Positions 1-8,292 of a DNA stretch of 64,000 nucleotides are shown here, one piece after another (the first letter of the stretch is position 1; each line of letters starts with the position of its first letter). A program made the translations under genes and the position numbers. Below the pieces are notes generated by a model. It was not told the origin of the DNA. It worked only from the letters and a program-made list of their open reading frames with translations, and searched no databases. The DNA is from Streptomyces sp. CB09001 (lineage in GTDB: Bacteria > Actinomycetota > Actinomycetes > Streptomycetales > Streptomycetaceae): positions 4,951,001 through 5,015,000 of the forward strand of contig NZ_CP026730.1 in assembly GCF_003369795.1 (NCBI RefSeq), given 5' to 3'.

Positions 1-1
1 C

Positions 2-661
2 GATTTGCTCACGGCATTGCTGGAGGCGAAGGACGACAATGGCGACCCGATCGGGGAACAGGAGATCCACGACCAGGTGGTCGCGATACTCACCCCGGGC
101 AGTGAAACCATCGCGTCCACGATCATGTGGTTGCTCCAGGCACTTGCCGACCATCCGGAACATGCCGACCGCATACGCGACGAAGTCGAAGCGGTCACCG
201 GCGGGCGTCCCGTGGCATTCGAGGACGTCCGGAAGCTCACGCACACCGGCAATGTCATCGTGGAGGCCATGCGTTTGCGTCCCGCCGTATGGGTATTGAC
301 GCGGCGCGCGGTGGCCGAGAGCGAACTCGGTGGCTATCGCATTCCGGCCGGTGCGGACATCATCTACAGTCCGTACGCAATCCAACGCGATCCGAAGTCG
401 TACGACGACAACCTGGAGTTCGACCCCGACCGGTGGCTCCCGGAACGTGCGGCGAATGTGCCGAAATACGCCATGAAGCCGTTCAGTGCGGGCAAGCGGA
501 AGTGCCCCAGTGACCACTTCTCGATGGCACAGCTCACCCTGATCACGGCCGCGCTCGCCACGAAGTACCGCTTCGAACAGGTGGCGGGCTCGAACGACGC
601 CGTCCGGGTCGGCATCACGCTGCGCCCGCACGACCTGCTGGTCAGGCCCGTGGCCCGGTGA
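2..661 (+). CDS. cyp170A1: Cytochrome P450, C-terminal part (CYP170A1 / albaflavenone monooxygenase type)
   Basis: The gene is cut by the window start; about 219 C-terminal residues are present. The I-helix has PGSETIAST, the K-helix ExxR is EAMR (near 268-279), and the haem loop is FSAGKRKCPSD (near 481-510) with the Cys ligand but Ser where most P450s have Gly two residues later. Family knowledge: CYP170A1 oxidises epi-isozizaene to albaflavenone and carries a second, moonlighting farnesene synthase site built from Asp-rich motifs. Both candidate motifs are visible, DDNGD (32-46) and DDNLEFDPD (404-430). The partner sesquiterpene cyclase would lie just upstream, outside the window. The short 14-base gap to the convergent nrdS leaves no room for a separate terminator. 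The subfamily call rests on these motifs and on the neighbouring nrd operon. Confidence 0.85.
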   Translation, partial: DLLTALLEAKDDNGDPIGEQEIHDQVVAILTPGSETIASTIMWLLQALADHPEHADRIRDEVEAVTGGRPVAFEDVRKLTHTGNVIVEAMRLRPAVWVLTRRAVAESELGGYRIPAGADIIYSPYAIQRDPKSYDDNLEFDPDRWLPERAANVPKYAMKPFSAGKRKCPSDHFSMAQLTLITAALATKYRFEQVAGSNDAVRVGITLRPHDLLVRPVAR

Positions 662-674
662 CGACCCCGACGGC

Positions 675-1643
675 TCAGGCGGCGGCCTCCGGGCCCCGGA
701 AGGTGCGCCGGTAGGCGTGCGGGGTGGTGCCCAGGGCCCTGGTGAACTGGTGCCTCAGGGCCGCCGCCGTGCCGAAACCGGCGCGCCAGGCGATCGCGTC
801 CATCGTCTCGTCCGTCGCCTCGAGCAGCCGCTGGGCCAGCAGGACGCGCTGGCGCAGGATCCAGCGGTAGGGGGTCGTCCCCGTCTCCTGCTGGAAGCGG
901 CGGGCGAACGTGCGCGGGGACATGTGCGCCCGGACCGCCAACTGCTCGACCGTGACCTCCTCGTCGAGGTGCTGCTCCATCCAGGCCAGCACCTCGCCGA
1001 CGGTGTCGCAGGAGGAGCGCGGCAGCGGCCGTTCGATGTACTGTGCCTGCCCGCCGTCCCGGTGCGGGGGCACCACCATGCGCCGGGCGATCCGGTTGGC
1101 GACCTCCGGACCCTGCTCCTTGCGGACGATGTGCAGGCAGGCGTCGATGCCGGCGGCGGTCCCGGCCGAGGTGATCACCGGGTCCTCGTCGACGTAGAGC
1201 ACGTCCGGTGCGACCCGGGCCCGCGGGTGCTGCCGGGCCAACTCGGCCGCGTGGTGCCAGTGCACCGCGCACCGCCGCCCGTCCAGCAGACCGGCGGCGC
1301 CCAGCACGAAGACGCCGGAGCACACGCTGAGCACGCGTGTGCCCCGGTCCGTCGCCCGGCGCAGGGCGTCCAGCAGCTCGGGCGGGTACTCCCGGCGGAC
1401 GAAGTCGCTGCCGGCCGGCACCGCGATCAGGTCGGCCTCCTCCAGCCGCTCCAGGCCGTACGGCGTGGAGACGGTCAGCCCGCCGACGTGGGTGCCCAGC
1501 GTGGGGCCCTCCGCGGAGACCACCGCGAAGTCGTACCCCGGCAGGCCCTCGTCGCTCCGGTCGATGCCGAAGACCTCGCAGATCACGCCGAGTTCGAAGG
1601 GATGCGCACCGTCCAGCAGGACGGCCGCCACGTTCCGCAACAT
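675..1643 (-). CDS. nrdS: GlxA/AraC-family regulator, third gene of the nrd locus (NrdS)
   Basis: 322 residues from an ATG. Residues about 1-190 form a DJ-1/PfpI-like amidotransferase fold (start MLRNVAAVLLDGAHPFELGV; nucleophile-elbow-like SVCSGVFVLGAAG), and residues about 210-315 are two AraC-type helix-turn-helices (VEQLAVRAHMSPRTFARRF, then AIAWRAGFGTAAALRHQFTR). The gene is downstream of nrdAB on the same strand; the class Ia nrdABS operon of S. coelicolor ends with an AraC-like nrdS, which fits. The 271-base gap to nrdB holds a nested inverted repeat and a small opposite-strand ORF, so nrdS may also have its own promoter. Its ligand and targets cannot be read from the sequence. Confidence 0.8.
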   Translation of the reverse strand: MLRNVAAVLLDGAHPFELGVICEVFGIDRSDEGLPGYDFAVVSAEGPTLGTHVGGLTVSTPYGLERLEEADLIAVPAGSDFVRREYPPELLDALRRATDRGTRVLSVCSGVFVLGAAGLLDGRRCAVHWHHAAELARQHPRARVAPDVLYVDEDPVITSAGTAAGIDACLHIVRKEQGPEVANRIARRMVVPPHRDGGQAQYIERPLPRSSCDTVGEVLAWMEQHLDEEVTVEQLAVRAHMSPRTFARRFQQETGTTPYRWILRQRVLLAQRLLEATDETMDAIAWRAGFGTAAALRHQFTRALGTTPHAYRRTFRGPEAAA

Positions 1644-1663
1644 GCCGCCAGTGTGCCTCGCCG

Positions 1664-1711
1664 GTGGCAGGAAATCGAGGCCTTACGGCAGTCCTGCCAC
1701 TGCCGGTAAGG
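1664..1711. promoter_or_regulatory. Nested inverted repeats upstream of nrdS (candidate operator)
   Basis: Two overlapping dyads lie 21-68 bases before the nrdS start. The first has perfect 9-base arms, gtggcagga (1664-1672) and tcctgccac (1692-1700). The second pairs ccttac (1681-1686) with gtaagg (1706-1711), with near-matching ggcag/ctgcc next to them. The arrangement suits a dimeric AraC-type protein binding between nrdS and the small plus-strand ORF. A weak transcription terminator for nrdAB is the main alternative, but there is no T-run. Confidence 0.5.
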
Positions 1712-1735
1712 AGTCTCCGGCGTGACAGTGGTGTC

Positions 1736-2002
1736 ATGACCGGAAACCAGATCGAAGCCCTTGTCGGAATGCTCGCGACCTTCGGACTCCTCGTCCTCAT
1801 GATCCTGCCCTCGGTGATCGGCATCGTGCGCGACCGGCGCATCGACCGCCAGATCCGGGAGGCCCGGGACGGCGGGGAGGCCCGGGCCCACCACGGGAAG
1901 GAGACCCAGGAGACTCAGAAGTCCTCGGACAGGTCGACCGTGCCCTCCACCGCCACCTGGTACGCCGAGGGGCGCCGCTCGAAGAAGTTGGTCAACTCCT
2001 GA
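1736..2002 (+). CDS. Small predicted single-span membrane protein
   Basis: 88 residues from ATG. An N-terminal hydrophobic segment (IEALVGMLATFGLLVLMILP, then SVIG) is followed by a charged tail rich in Arg, Asp and Glu. No family is recognised. The gene lies antisense between nrdB and nrdS, and its last 88 bases overlap the 3' end of nrdB on the other strand, so only the first 60 or so residues are free of that constraint. The hydrophobic-then-charged pattern and the start next to the nested dyads favour a real gene; the overlap and lack of a strong ribosome site argue for caution. Confidence 0.45.
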   Translation: MTGNQIEALVGMLATFGLLVLMILPSVIGIVRDRRIDRQIREARDGGEARAHHGKETQETQKSSDRSTVPSTATWYAEGRRSKKLVNS

Positions 2003-2946
2003 ACGCCCTGCAGCTCCATGAAGGAGAAGGGGTTCTCGGAGCCGTACACCGGGGCGAAGCCGAGCCGCGTCAGACGCTGGTCGGCCACGCACTCCAGGTA
2101 CTGCCGCATCGAGTCGGTGTTCATGCCCGGGAGGCCGTCGCCGCACAGGTCGCGCGCGAACTGCAGCTCGGCCTCGACGGCCTCCCGCAGCATGTCGGTG
2201 ACCTGCTCCCGGAGCTGGTCGTCGAAGAGCTCCGGCTCCTCCTTGCGCACGGTGTCGACGACGTCGAAGGCGAAGGACATGTGCATGGTCTCGTCCCGGA
2301 ACACCCAGTTGGTGCCGGTGGCCAGGCCGTGCAGCAGCCCGCGGCTGCGGAACCAGTAGACGTAGGCGAAGGCGCCGTAGAAGAACAGGCCCTCGATGCA
2401 GGCCGCGAAGCAGATCAGGTTCAGCAGGAAGCGGCGCCGGTCGGACCTCGTCTCCAGCCGGTCGATCGACTCGACCGAGTCCATCCACCGGAAGCAGAAC
2501 TCGGCCTTCTCCCGGATGGACGGGATGTTCTCCACGGCCGCGAAGGCGGCGGCGCGGTCCTCCGGGTCGGGCAGGTAGGTGTCCAGCAGCGTCAGATAGA
2601 ACTGGACGTGGACGGCCTCCTCGAAGAGCTGGCGGGACAGGTACAGCCGCGCCTCGGGGGAGTTGATGTGCTTGTAGAGGGTCAGCACCAGGTTGTTCGC
2701 GACGATCGAGTCGCCGGTGGCGAAGAAGGCCACAAGGCGGCCGATCAGGTGCTGCTCCATGGGGCTGAGCTTCGCGAGGTCGGCGACGTCCGAGTGGAGG
2801 TCGACCTCCTCCACGTGCCAGGTGTTCTTGATGGCGTCCCGGTAGCGCTCGTAGAAGTCCGGGTAGCGCATGGGGCGCAGGGTCAGCTCGAAGCCGGGGT
2901 CGAGCAGGTTCTTCGTGGTGGGCTGCGCGGGGGTCTCGGTGGTCAT
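1915..2946 (-). CDS. nrdB: Class Ia ribonucleoside-diphosphate reductase, beta subunit (R2)
   Basis: 343 residues. This subunit houses the diiron-tyrosyl radical centre that starts nucleotide reduction in the alpha subunit, making dNDPs for DNA synthesis. Visible metal-ligand motifs are LFEEAVHVQFY and RDETMHMSFAFD, each contributing carboxylate and His ligands. The acidic C-terminus (VDLSEDF) suits binding to the alpha subunit. Its ATG overlaps the last base of the nrdA stop (TAATG), indicating translational coupling. Expression should follow the cobalamin riboswitch upstream of nrdA. The 3' end overlaps a small opposite-strand ORF. Confidence 0.93.
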   Translation of the reverse strand: MTTETPAQPTTKNLLDPGFELTLRPMRYPDFYERYRDAIKNTWHVEEVDLHSDVADLAKLSPMEQHLIGRLVAFFATGDSIVANNLVLTLYKHINSPEARLYLSRQLFEEAVHVQFYLTLLDTYLPDPEDRAAAFAAVENIPSIREKAEFCFRWMDSVESIDRLETRSDRRRFLLNLICFAACIEGLFFYGAFAYVYWFRSRGLLHGLATGTNWVFRDETMHMSFAFDVVDTVRKEEPELFDDQLREQVTDMLREAVEAELQFARDLCGDGLPGMNTDSMRQYLECVADQRLTRLGFAPVYGSENPFSFMELQGVQELTNFFERRPSAYQVAVEGTVDLSEDF

Positions 2947-5321
2947 TACTGGCAGGCCTCGCAGGACTCGGGGTTTTCCAGGGAGCAGGCGACCGCTTCG
3001 GGGTCCGGGGCGGCCTGCACGGGGACGGCGGTGGCGCGGGCCGCGGCGCGGGCGATCCGGGTCGCCGGACGCGAGCGCAGGTAGTACGTGGTCTTCAGGC
3101 CCTGCTTCCAGGCGTACGCGTACATCGAGGAGAGCTTCCCGATGGTCGGCGTCTCCAGGAACAGGTTCAGCGACTGGGCCTGGTCGAGGTACGGGGTGCG
3201 GGCGGCGGCCATGTCGATCAGGCCGCGCTGCGGGATCTCCCAGGCGGTGCGGTACAGCGCGCGCACGTCCTCGGGAATCCAGGTGAAGCCCTGCACCGAG
3301 CCGTTCGCCTCGCGCAGCGCCTCACGGGTGCGCGCGTCCCACACGCCGAGCCGCTGGAGGTCGTCGACCAGGTACGAGTTGACCTGGAGGAACTCGCCCG
3401 ACAGCGTCTCGCGCTTGAACAGGTTGGACACCTGCGGCTCGATGCACTCGTAGACACCGGCGATGGAGGCGATGGTCGCCGTCGGCGCGATGGCCAGGAG
3501 CAGGGAGTTGCGCAGCCCGGTCGTCGCCATGCGCGCGCGCAGCGCGGCCCAGCGCTCCGGCCAGGCGGGCTCGACGCCGTAGTGGTCCGGGTGCAGCACC
3601 CCCTTGGCCGTACGGGTCTTCTCCCAGGCCGGCAGCGGGCCGTTGCGCTCGGCGAGGTCGGCGGAGGTCTCGTACGCGGCGAGCATGATCCGCTCGGCGA
3701 TACGGGTGGACAGGGCCTTCGCCCCGGGGGAGTCGAAGGGCAGGCGCAGCCGGAAGAAGACGTCCTGCAGGCCCATCGCGCCGAGGCCGACCGGGCGCCA
3801 GCGGGCGTTGGAGCGGCCCGCCTGCTCGGTCGGGTAGAAGTTGATGTCGACGACCCGGTCCAGGAAGGTGACGGCGGTGCGGACGGTGGCGTCCAGGCGC
3901 TCCCAGTCCATGTCCCCGTGCTCCGTGTCGACGAACGCGCCGAGGTTGACCGAGCCCAGGTTGCAGACCGCCGTCTCCCCGTCGTCGGTGACCTCCAGGA
4001 TCTCCGTGCAGAGGTTGGAGGAGTGGACGACGTGACCGGGGGTCGCGGTCTGGTTGGCCGTGCGGTTGGCGGTGTCCTTGAAGGTCATCCAGCCGTTGCC
4101 GGTCTGCGCGAGGGTGCGCATCATGCGGCCGTACAGCTCCCGGGCGGGCAGCGTCCTGCGGGCGAGCCCCGCCTCCTCCGCCCTGCGGTAGGCGGCGTCG
4201 AACTCCTCGCCCCACAGGTCGGTCAGCTCCGGCACGTCGGCGGGGGAGAACAGCGACCAGGTCCCGTCGGCGTCCACGCGGCGCATGAACTCGTCCGGCA
4301 CCCAGTGCGCGAGGTTCAGGTTGTGCGTACGGCGGGCGTCCTCGCCGGTGTTGTCCCGCAGCTCCAGGAACTCCTCGACGTCCGCGTGCCAGGTCTCCAG
4401 GTAGACCGCCGCGGCGCCCTTGCGCCGGCCGCCCTGGTTCACGGCGGCGACCGAGGCGTCCAGCGTCTTCAGGAACGGGACGATGCCGTTGGAGTGCCCG
4501 TTGGTGCCGCGGATCAGCGAACCCCGGGCGCGGACGCGGGAGTAGGCGATGCCGATGCCGCCGGCGTGCTTGGACAGGCGGGCCACCTGATGGAGGCGGT
4601 CGTAGAGGGAGTCCAGCTCGTCCTTGGGGGAGTCCAGGAGGTAGCAGGACGACATCTGGGCGTGCCGGGTGCCGGAGTTGAAGAGGGTGGGGGAGGAGGG
4701 CAGGTAGTCCAGGCGGCTCATCAGGCCGTACAGGGCGGTGACCTCGTCCGCGGCGCGGACCGTGTCGTCCTCGGCGAGCCCGGCGGCGACCCGCAGCAGG
4801 AAGTGCTGGGGCGTCTCGACGGCCTTGCGGGTGATCGGGTGGCGGAGCAGGTAGCGGCTGTAGAGCGTACGCAGACCGAAGTAGCCGAAGCGGTCGTCGG
4901 CGGCCGGATCCACCAGCGCGTCCAGGCGGTCCGCGTGCAGCCGTACGAAGGCCGCGGTGCGGTCGGCGATCAGGCCCTCGCGGTGACCGGTGGCGACGGA
5001 GTCGGTGAAGGTCACGACGCCCTGGGAGGCGGCCTCGGCGCGGATGCCGATGGTCAGCAGGCGGGCGGCCAGCCGGGAGTAGACCGGGTCCTCGGAGATC
5101 AGACCGGCGGCCGCCTCGGTGGCCAGCTCGCGCAGCTCGGCCTCGTCGGCGCGGGCGGACCGGCCGCGCAGTGCGGCGGCGGCCACCCGGCCGGGGTCGG
5201 CGCCGGGGAGGCCGGCGGTCAGCCCGGTCAGGGTCCGCAGCAGGGCGGCACCGGGTCCGTCGGGTTCCCCGGTCGCCGTCACCGGGGTCGCTGAAGCCGG
5301 ATCGGCTGGCGCGATGGTCAC
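2946..5321 (-). CDS. nrdA: Class Ia ribonucleoside-diphosphate reductase, alpha subunit (R1)
   Basis: 791 residues from a GTG at 5321, preferred over a GTG 24 bases upstream because gaggga sits about 9 bases before it. It reduces ribonucleoside diphosphates in the cytoplasm. The N-terminal 90 residues resemble a degenerate ATP-cone. Catalytic features are the substrate-binding and redox Cys in QMSSCYLLD, the thiyl Cys and Glu in SSNLCTEIL, the partner Cys in TAVCNLGSVNLGAF, the PTATIASIAG phosphate loop and the C-terminal redox pair in ESCEACQ. It is first in nrdA-nrdB-nrdS. Streptomycetes also carry a B12-dependent class II enzyme elsewhere, which explains repression of this class Ia operon by cobalamin. 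Confidence 0.95.
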   Translation of the reverse strand: MTIAPADPASATPVTATGEPDGPGAALLRTLTGLTAGLPGADPGRVAAAALRGRSARADEAELRELATEAAAGLISEDPVYSRLAARLLTIGIRAEAASQGVVTFTDSVATGHREGLIADRTAAFVRLHADRLDALVDPAADDRFGYFGLRTLYSRYLLRHPITRKAVETPQHFLLRVAAGLAEDDTVRAADEVTALYGLMSRLDYLPSSPTLFNSGTRHAQMSSCYLLDSPKDELDSLYDRLHQVARLSKHAGGIGIAYSRVRARGSLIRGTNGHSNGIVPFLKTLDASVAAVNQGGRRKGAAAVYLETWHADVEEFLELRDNTGEDARRTHNLNLAHWVPDEFMRRVDADGTWSLFSPADVPELTDLWGEEFDAAYRRAEEAGLARRTLPARELYGRMMRTLAQTGNGWMTFKDTANRTANQTATPGHVVHSSNLCTEILEVTDDGETAVCNLGSVNLGAFVDTEHGDMDWERLDATVRTAVTFLDRVVDINFYPTEQAGRSNARWRPVGLGAMGLQDVFFRLRLPFDSPGAKALSTRIAERIMLAAYETSADLAERNGPLPAWEKTRTAKGVLHPDHYGVEPAWPERWAALRARMATTGLRNSLLLAIAPTATIASIAGVYECIEPQVSNLFKRETLSGEFLQVNSYLVDDLQRLGVWDARTREALREANGSVQGFTWIPEDVRALYRTAWEIPQRGLIDMAAARTPYLDQAQSLNLFLETPTIGKLSSMYAYAWKQGLKTTYYLRSRPATRIARAAARATAVPVQAAPDPEAVACSLENPESCEACQ

Positions 5322-5439
5322 GTGGAGCACTCCCTCGCTCGGCACGGGGCCTGGCGGAGGGCAGGGGGCTCACGGGCGCGCACGGCGTCCGCGTCCACCG
5401 GCCCACTCCACGAGGCCCGGACGACATGGCACCCGGGCC

Positions 5440-5605
5440 AAGGCGGCCGGGCGCACCGTCGGCAGGTCCTCGGACTGGACAGGCGTGCGCGCACGTGCGA
5501 AGACGTACGGATGCACGCAAGTACACCGTTGCGGGACAGTTCCGGATTCGCACCGGATTCCCCTGCGGCGACAGCGAGCATGAGCATACATCTTGTGCCG
5601 GGGGG
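5440..5605 (-). promoter_or_regulatory. Cobalamin (AdoCbl) riboswitch in the nrdA leader
   Basis: Read on the minus strand, 5527-5562 contains the conserved core with ggtgcgaatccgg followed by aactgtcccgcaacgg, and 5461-5476 contains a good B12 box, agtccgaggacctgcc. These match the cobalamin aptamer family. The element ends about 120 bases before the nrdA start, leaving room for an expression platform. Known in S. coelicolor: B12 switches off nrdABS through this kind of leader, while class II nrdJ takes over. The outer boundaries given here are estimates. Confidence 0.92.
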
Positions 5606-5665
5606 CGCGAGCACCCCCAGATGTTGTGTCCCGGCGGGGTGTTGTGACGGTGTGCGGCGGCCGCG

Positions 5666-6172
5666 TCAGAGCGTCAGTTCGTAGGTGAGCAGCGTGATGT
5701 CGTCCAGCTCCGGCAGCGGATTCCAGTCGCGGTCGGGCGTGCGGACGAAGCCCAGGCGCTCGTAGAGGCGGTGAGCGGTGCGCATGGTGCGCTGGGTCGA
5801 CAGCACGACGCTCCGACAGCCCTCGACGGCCCGCGCGCGGTCGGCGCAGGCCCGCACGAGGGCCTCGCCCGCCCCGCGACCGCGTGCCTCGCGGGCGACG
5901 GCGAGCATGCGTATCTCGGCCTCGCCGGGGCGCGCGATGTCCGCCATGGGGCCGCCGGACGGCACGAAGGTCGCGCCGCCGAGCACCCGGCCGTCGGCCA
6001 CGGCCACCAGCACCTCGGCGGCCGCCGCGCGCCTGGCCACGTCGCGCAGCTCGTCCAGATAGGAGTCGCTCTCCCCGAAGTCGAGGAGGCCGTCGCGCAG
6101 GTAGGCCTGCGCGGTGATCTCGCCGAGGGTGTCGTACTCCTCGGCCGTCGCCCGCCGGATCACGAAGTCCAT
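5666..6172 (-). CDS. GNAT-family N-acetyltransferase
   Basis: 168 residues from the ATG at 6172; a TTG ten codons upstream is less likely. The acetyl-CoA motif A is seen as EIRMLAVAREARGRGAGEAL, followed by motif B with LYERLGFVRTPDRDW near the C-terminus. The protein should transfer an acetyl group to an amine or peptide; the substrate is unknown. It is monocistronic, facing away from the nrd operon, with the SSS symporter upstream on the same strand but separated by a strong hairpin. Confidence 0.75.
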   Translation of the reverse strand: MDFVIRRATAEEYDTLGEITAQAYLRDGLLDFGESDSYLDELRDVARRAAAAEVLVAVADGRVLGGATFVPSGGPMADIARPGEAEIRMLAVAREARGRGAGEALVRACADRARAVEGCRSVVLSTQRTMRTAHRLYERLGFVRTPDRDWNPLPELDDITLLTYELTL

Positions 6173-6203
6173 GACGCCGAGTGTGCCCGACGGGTACGAC
6201 AAC

Positions 6204-6229
6204 GGGCCGCCGGATTTCTCCGGCGGCCC
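6204..6229 (-). terminator. Hairpin terminator after the symporter gene
   Basis: A perfect 11-base stem (6204-6214 with 6219-6229) closes a 4-base loop, 15 bases past the symporter stop. There is no T-run, as is common in Streptomyces terminators. Confidence 0.75.
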
Positions 6230-6243
6230 GCTGAACAGCGCCG

Positions 6244-7854
6244 CTAGTGCGAGCTGCCCGCCGTGGCCGGCGGCAGTTCCGCCTGGACGCCGGGGTCGCC
6301 GGCGTCCGCCGTGTAGTCGGACGGCTTGGTCTCGTCGATGCCGTCGGGCGCCTTGACCGCCCTCAGGACGAAGGTCAGGACCACGGTGACCAGGACGTTC
6401 AGCACGAAGGCGGTGAGACCGATGTAGCCGATCTCGCCGATTCCGGGGATCTCGTCGGAGGAGCCGCCGAAGTGCTTCTGCGTCGGCGAGGCCACGCCGT
6501 AGGCGGCGACCGTGCCGTAGATCATGCCGACCGCCCAGCCGCCGAGCAGCGCCCAGCGGTGGAACCAGCGCGTGAACAGGCCGCCGACCAGGGCCGGGAA
6601 GGTCTGCAGGATCCAGATGCCGCCCAGCAGCTGGAAGTTGATCGCGACGGTCTTGTCCATGCCCAGGACGAAGATCAGCGCGCCCACCTTCACCAGGAGC
6701 GACACCAGCTTGGAGACCTTGGTCTCCTGCTGCGGCGTGGCGTCCGGCTTGATGAAGTCCTTGTAGATGTTGCGGGTGAACAGGTTCGCGGCCGCGATCG
6801 ACATGATCGCCGCCGGGACCAGGGCGCCGATGCCGATCGCCGCGAAGGCCACGCCCGCGAACCAGTCCGGGAACATGTTCTCGAACAGCTGCGGGATCGC
6901 CAGCTGGCCGTTGTCCACCTTGACCCCGGCCGCGATCGCCATGAAGCCGAGCAGCGCGAGCAGGCCCAGCATCAGCGAGTACAGCGGCAGGATCGTGGTG
7001 TTGCGGCGGATCACCTCACGGCTGCGCGAGGACAGCGTGGCGGTGATCGAGTGCGGGTACATGAAGAGCGCCAGGGCCGAGCCGAGCGCGAGGGTCGCGT
7101 ACGTCCACTGGCCCCCCGCGTCCGGTACCACCCCGCCCTTGCCCGCCTCGGTGAACTTGTCGCTCGCCGACGCGAAGATGTCGTCGAACCCGCCCAGCTT
7201 GATCGGGATGTAGATGATCGCCACCGCGATGACGATGTAGATCAGCGTGTCCTTGACGAACGCGATCAGCGCGGGCGCGCGCAGCCCCGACGAGTACGTG
7301 TACGCCGCCAGCACACCGAAGGCGATCAGCAGCGGCAGGTCCTTGACGAACCAGTTGGTGTCCTCGCCGCCGCCGAGGCCCATCACGTCCAGCACGGCCT
7401 GGATGCCGACCAGCTGGAGCGCGATGTACGGCATGGTCGCCAGGATGCCGGTGACGGCCACCGCCAGCGACAGGCCCTTGGAGCCGAACCGTCCGCGCAC
7501 GAAGTCCGAGGTCGTCACGTATCCGTGCTTGTGCGAGACCGACCACAGGCGGGGCAGGAAGGTGAAGATCAGCGGGTAGACCAGGATCGTGTACGGCACC
7601 GCGAAGAAGCCGGACGCGCCCGCCGCGTAGATCGCCGCCGGGACGGCCACGAAGGTGTACGCGGTGTACAGGTCGCCGCCCAGCAGGAACCAGGTGACCC
7701 AGGTGCCGAACGAGCGGCCGCCGAGGCCCCACTCGTCGAGGCTGTGCTCGTTCTCGGCCCGGCGCCAGCGGGCGGCCAGGAAGCCCATGGCGGTGACGAG
7801 GACGAAGAAGAAGATGAAGACGGCGAGTGCGACGCCGTTCACGCCGTCGTTCAT
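6244..7854 (-). CDS. Sodium:solute symporter (SSS family, probable monocarboxylate uptake)
   Basis: 536 residues, about 13 hydrophobic spans, typical SSS length. Recognisable stretches are WGLGGRSFGTWVTWFLLGGD near the N-terminus (the GR motif and the helix carrying the Na+ site) and SALALFMYPHSITATLSSRS mid-protein. It likely imports a small carboxylate with Na+ across the cytoplasmic membrane. The start ATG overlaps the stop of the upstream DUF3311 gene by four bases, the usual arrangement for symporters with a small DUF3311 partner. The exact substrate is an inference from this pairing. Confidence 0.85.
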   Translation of the reverse strand: MNDGVNGVALAVFIFFFVLVTAMGFLAARWRRAENEHSLDEWGLGGRSFGTWVTWFLLGGDLYTAYTFVAVPAAIYAAGASGFFAVPYTILVYPLIFTFLPRLWSVSHKHGYVTTSDFVRGRFGSKGLSLAVAVTGILATMPYIALQLVGIQAVLDVMGLGGGEDTNWFVKDLPLLIAFGVLAAYTYSSGLRAPALIAFVKDTLIYIVIAVAIIYIPIKLGGFDDIFASASDKFTEAGKGGVVPDAGGQWTYATLALGSALALFMYPHSITATLSSRSREVIRRNTTILPLYSLMLGLLALLGFMAIAAGVKVDNGQLAIPQLFENMFPDWFAGVAFAAIGIGALVPAAIMSIAAANLFTRNIYKDFIKPDATPQQETKVSKLVSLLVKVGALIFVLGMDKTVAINFQLLGGIWILQTFPALVGGLFTRWFHRWALLGGWAVGMIYGTVAAYGVASPTQKHFGGSSDEIPGIGEIGYIGLTAFVLNVLVTVVLTFVLRAVKAPDGIDETKPSDYTADAGDPGVQAELPPATAGSSH

Positions 7855-8147
7855 CGCGACTCACCACCCTTCGGGGCGGAGGAGGCGGAGGAGGCGGAGG
7901 AGTGGGCGGCGCGCCCGCGCTGGTCGCGCTGCCACAGCTTGTACGCGGTCACCGTCAGCAGGGTGGAGATCAGCACCCAGGCCATCTGGTACCAGTAGAA
8001 GAACGGGATGCCGATGAAGGCCGGGTCCGTCTTGCTGTACGAACCGACCCACAGCATGGCGACGAACGGTGCGACAAGACAGAGCCCGATGACGACGCGC
8101 ACCGGCGTCACCACCGGTTCTCTGCTCACTTCTGTGTCTTCTGACAT
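7851..8147 (-). CDS. DUF3311 small membrane protein, symporter partner
   Basis: 98 residues from the ATG at 8147, chosen because CGGAG sits six bases upstream; a GTG nine codons earlier is possible. Two hydrophobic spans (VVIGLCLVAPFVAMLWVGSY and WYQMAWVLISTLLTVTAYKL) flank the typical DUF3311 segment with PAFIGIPFFYWYQM. The Ser/Ala-rich tail is probably cytoplasmic. The gene is translationally coupled to the SSS symporter through an ATGA overlap and probably encodes its accessory subunit. Confidence 0.8.
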   Translation of the reverse strand: MSEDTEVSREPVVTPVRVVIGLCLVAPFVAMLWVGSYSKTDPAFIGIPFFYWYQMAWVLISTLLTVTAYKLWQRDQRGRAAHSSASSASSAPKGGESR

Positions 8148-8292
8148 GCGCGGCTCCGTCCCCTCGCTGATCACCTCGTGCAGTGCGCACGAAATGTAGG
8201 TGACGGTGTCAAGACAGCGGAAGACCTCGTCCGTATATCGGTCCTCAACCGCAACTTCGCGCCCGCGTGCGGGGGGATATGCCGGGTATGTA

